Part shown: positions 14,683-16,368 of the stretch, piece after piece
Numbering within the stretch: the stretch's first letter is position 1
Layout: the number at the start of each line of letters is the position of its first letter
Assembly: GCA_020435865.1 (NCBI GenBank)
Contig: JAGQYZ010000086.1
Span: 1 to 16,368 of the forward strand
Direction of reading: 5' to 3'
Origin: Aequorivita sp.
GTDB taxonomy: Bacteria; Bacteroidota; Bacteroidia; Flavobacteriales; Flavobacteriaceae
DNA length: 16,368 bases
The notes under the pieces: model-generated
The model's database searches: none
What the model was told of the DNA's origin: nothing
What the model saw: only the letters and a program-made list of their open reading frames with translations
Program-made: the position numbers and the translations under genes

Positions 14683-15124
14683 TTTTATAAATATTCCCAT
14701 TAAGGTTAAATTCATCTTCCTTCTTTTTCCCAGAAAGAAGTATTCCCACTGGTGAGTTTAAAGCAATGCATAAATAATTCGTTTTTCCAATGAGGACACT
14801 TCCTATGGAAAGGCTTATGAAATACGTAAACTTATCTGTATAAACCAAGCTCCCCAAACGCGCATAATCTGAAGTTGCATTTACATCAATTTTTTTGAGA
14901 AGTGGAACTATTTTTTCAATTTCCTGTAGCTGCTTTCCAGCATTTTCACGGTCAATTTGAAGCATTGCCCGCCCAGTTTCGTGTTTATCGCCGCTACTGC
15001 TTTTGGATTCTTCAAGTAAAGATTCCTCAATATCTGTAATGGCTTGTTTTATTTTTGAATAACGGGCGTCAACCTGTTTTTGGCAGTGTTGCAACAATTC
15101 GGTTTTAATTTCTACTGCGGTCAT
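14666..15124 (-). CDS. GreA/GreB-like protein, possible RNA polymerase-binding factor
   Basis: Predicted 152-residue cytoplasmic protein. The first 80 residues form two amphipathic helices suited to an antiparallel coiled coil, joined by a loop SSSGDKHETGRAM (42-54). This loop contains Asp46-x-x-Glu49, matching the Gly-Asp-x-x-Glu pattern at the tip of GreA, whose acidic pair (Asp41/Glu44 in E. coli) supports transcript cleavage by RNA polymerase. Residues 88-151 read like the Gre C-terminal FKBP-like domain, with an NSPVGILLSGKK segment like the SP-G-ALLGK motif and a final YKITSV strand. It overlaps mtgA by one base (TAATG) and is the last gene of the operon. It is probably distinct from the cell's main GreA. 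Function as a secondary-channel factor is inference. Confidence 0.7.
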   Translation of the reverse strand: MTAVEIKTELLQHCQKQVDARYSKIKQAITDIEESLLEESKSSSGDKHETGRAMLQIDRENAGKQLQEIEKIVPLLKKIDVNATSDYARLGSLVYTDKFTYFISLSIGSVLIGKTNYLCIALNSPVGILLSGKKKEDEFNLNGNIYKITSVK

Positions 15125-15840
15125 TACTTCTTTTTCGTTTTCTTTTTATCTTCCTTGGGTTCCTGTTTTTGCAATGTAAAAGGACCATAATAACGCATTT
15201 GGCGGACGATCCATTGTGTTCGCCCTGCAACATAAGGTCCAGGAGGATTGGCCCTATATCGCTGTGGACTTGGCAAAATTGCGGCAATAGCTGCGGCATT
15301 TTCAATCCGAAGGTTTTTAGCCGATTTTTTAAACCAATATTGAGAAGCCGCTTCGGCACCAAAAACGCCATCGCCCATTTCTACGCTGTTTAAATATACT
15401 TCCAAAATACGTTCCTTGCTCCAAAGCGTCTCAATCAAAAGGGTGAAATAAGCCTCCATTCCCTTTCGGAACCAAGTTCGGCCTGGCCATAAAAAAGCAT
15501 TTTTAGCCGTTTGCTGGGATATAGTGCTACCGCCGCGGAGTTTCTTTCCTTTTTCATTATTTTCCAAAGCCTTTTCGATAGCTTTTCTGTCAAAACCGCT
15601 ATGGCTTAAAAAAGTTTGGTCTTCGGCACAAATTACTGCAAGTTGCAAATAGGGTGAAATTTCTTCAATAGGAACCCAATCATGGCGTGTTTGGTATTTT
15701 TCGCCTCCTTCAATGGATCGAATTGCCATTAATGGCGTATAAGGCACCGGAACGAATTTATAGATAAGCACCCATGAAACTGTGAGCCCAATGAACCAGA
15801 GGAAAAATTTTAAAAAGAATTTGAATATTTTCTTAATCAT
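15124..15840 (-). CDS. mtgA: Monofunctional peptidoglycan glycosyltransferase
   Basis: Predicted 238-residue inner-membrane enzyme that polymerises lipid II into glycan strands. One N-terminal transmembrane helix (about 8-29) anchors a periplasmic GT51 domain. Catalytic Glu73 lies in AEDQTFLSHSGFD, and RGGSTISQQTAKN (102-114) and the KERILEVYLNSVEMGDGVFG stretch (142-161) are the next conserved family motifs. No transpeptidase domain follows, so it is the monofunctional form; length is normal. A Lys-rich tail (last 13 residues) is unusual but not alarming. The start overlaps the FAD oxidoreductase gene by 8 bases and the stop overlaps the Gre-like gene by one base, so the three are a coupled operon. 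Confidence 0.95.
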   Translation of the reverse strand: MIKKIFKFFLKFFLWFIGLTVSWVLIYKFVPVPYTPLMAIRSIEGGEKYQTRHDWVPIEEISPYLQLAVICAEDQTFLSHSGFDRKAIEKALENNEKGKKLRGGSTISQQTAKNAFLWPGRTWFRKGMEAYFTLLIETLWSKERILEVYLNSVEMGDGVFGAEAASQYWFKKSAKNLRIENAAAIAAILPSPQRYRANPPGPYVAGRTQWIVRQMRYYGPFTLQKQEPKEDKKKTKKK

Positions 15841-16368
15841 ATAATGTAGCTAATTGTTTCCCGATTGAACTACCAATGGCAACGCCCATTCCGCCAAGCC
15901 TAACACCACAAAAAATGTTTTCTGAAACAATTTTTACAATTGGTTTTTTCTGTTTTCCAATTCCCATAATGCCGCTCCAGCGATGTTCAATTTCAAAAGA
16001 CTGGTTGGGTAAAATTACAGTTTTAAGCAATTGCTCCAATTTGGTTTGAACCAATTGTGTCAGTTCCATTTCGGTAGTTTCCTCTGCTCTAAAATCGAGG
16101 TTTCTTCCACCGCCAAAAAGAATTCTATTTTCAATATTTCTAAAATAATAATAGCCTTTGTCCAAATGGAAAGTTCCTTTTATGTGAAGGTTTTTAATGG
16201 GTTTTGTTACCAAAACCTGTGCTCTTGCAGGTTTTACATCTTCACGTAAAAATTGTTTTGCAAAACCGTTCGTGGCAATAAATACTTTTTTTACTGAAAT
16301 GTCTTCGGAAGAATTTATTTGAAGTGAAACAGATTCCCCATTGTCTGCAATAGTCGTTATTTCCGAAG
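15833..16368 (-). CDS. FAD-dependent (DAO-family) oxidoreductase, N-terminal part outside the window
   Basis: The - strand frame is open from the window edge (16368) to TAA at 15833-15835, giving 178 residues of a longer protein. I read VFIATNGFAKQFL followed by a KPARAQVLVTKP segment, then YYYFRNIENRILFGGGRNLDF, and near the end HRWSGIMGIGKQKKP and CGVRLGGMGVAIG. These fit the C-terminal substrate and FAD-binding parts of D-amino-acid oxidase/glycine oxidase-type flavoproteins (DAO fold). The FAD-binding GxGxxG motif would lie off the window. A TTG at 16213 is a false start, since the frame continues upstream with sensible residues. It overlaps mtgA by 8 bases. Substrate is unknown; amine or amino-acid oxidation is typical. 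Confidence 0.85.
   Translation of the reverse strand, partial: SEITTIADNGESVSLQINSSEDISVKKVFIATNGFAKQFLREDVKPARAQVLVTKPIKNLHIKGTFHLDKGYYYFRNIENRILFGGGRNLDFRAEETTEMELTQLVQTKLEQLLKTVILPNQSFEIEHRWSGIMGIGKQKKPIVKIVSENIFCGVRLGGMGVAIGSSIGKQLATLYD

Noticed and set aside
16211..16213. TTG at 16213 as the start of the last - strand gene
   Set aside because: The frame remains open to the window edge and the upstream residues match the flavoprotein family, so the gene is cut by the window.
1..16368. Mobile elements, CRISPR arrays, tRNA or rRNA genes, defence systems
   Set aside because: I found no transposase, integrase, phage or nuclease-type genes, no regularly spaced repeats, and no cloverleaf or rRNA-like segments. 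All sizeable frames fit chromosomal genes.

Overview
The window is a gene-dense, AT-rich stretch (by eye well under 45% GC) of a Bacteroidota chromosome, most likely from the Flavobacteriaceae. This rests on the Bacteroides-type aerotolerance (bat) operon, TAnnTTTG promoter elements, weak Shine-Dalgarno sites, and the set of lineage-conserved proteins. I see no rRNA, tRNA, CRISPR array, IS element, phage gene or plasmid function. Nearly everything reads as core chromosome.

Region 1 (1-6388, + strand) is a tightly packed operon: the 3' end of a membrane-anchored DUF4381-like gene, then batA, batB, batC, batD and batE. Successive genes overlap or lie within 2-5 bases of each other. BatA and BatB are membrane von Willebrand factor A (VWA) proteins with intact MIDAS metal sites. 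BatC and BatE carry TPR repeats, BatE also has an SH3-like tail, and BatD is a large secreted, membrane-anchored protein. Together they probably form an envelope complex.

Region 2 (6389-9383, + strand) holds a small secreted protein with a Pro-Pro-Pro C-terminus, a beta-class carbonic anhydrase and a SulP/STAS anion transporter. Enzyme and transporter are 13 bases apart, which suggests bicarbonate handling. A UUCG-loop hairpin follows sulP and lies inside the last codons of the convergent cvpA-family gene (- strand, 9384-9938).

Region 3 (9939-13047, + strand) has a promoter with a good -7 element, a 118-residue conserved protein of unknown role, pheS, a 54-residue two-helix membrane protein, a 131-residue unknown protein, and an ABC ATPase with a TOBE-like tail but no permease beside it.

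Region 4 (13044-16368) has a zinc-independent NADPH-dependent MDR oxidoreductase (- strand) whose stop codon interlocks with that of the ABC gene, and a divergent small membrane protein (+). Last is a - strand operon, reading right to left: an FAD-dependent oxidoreductase cut by the window edge, mtgA (peptidoglycan glycosyltransferase), and a GreA/GreB-like protein that keeps the acidic D-x-x-E tip motif.

I found no clearly new defence or mobile system. The best leads are the Gre-like protein, the orphan ABC ATPase cluster, the carbonic anhydrase-SulP pair with its small secreted neighbour, and several overlapping regulatory structures.
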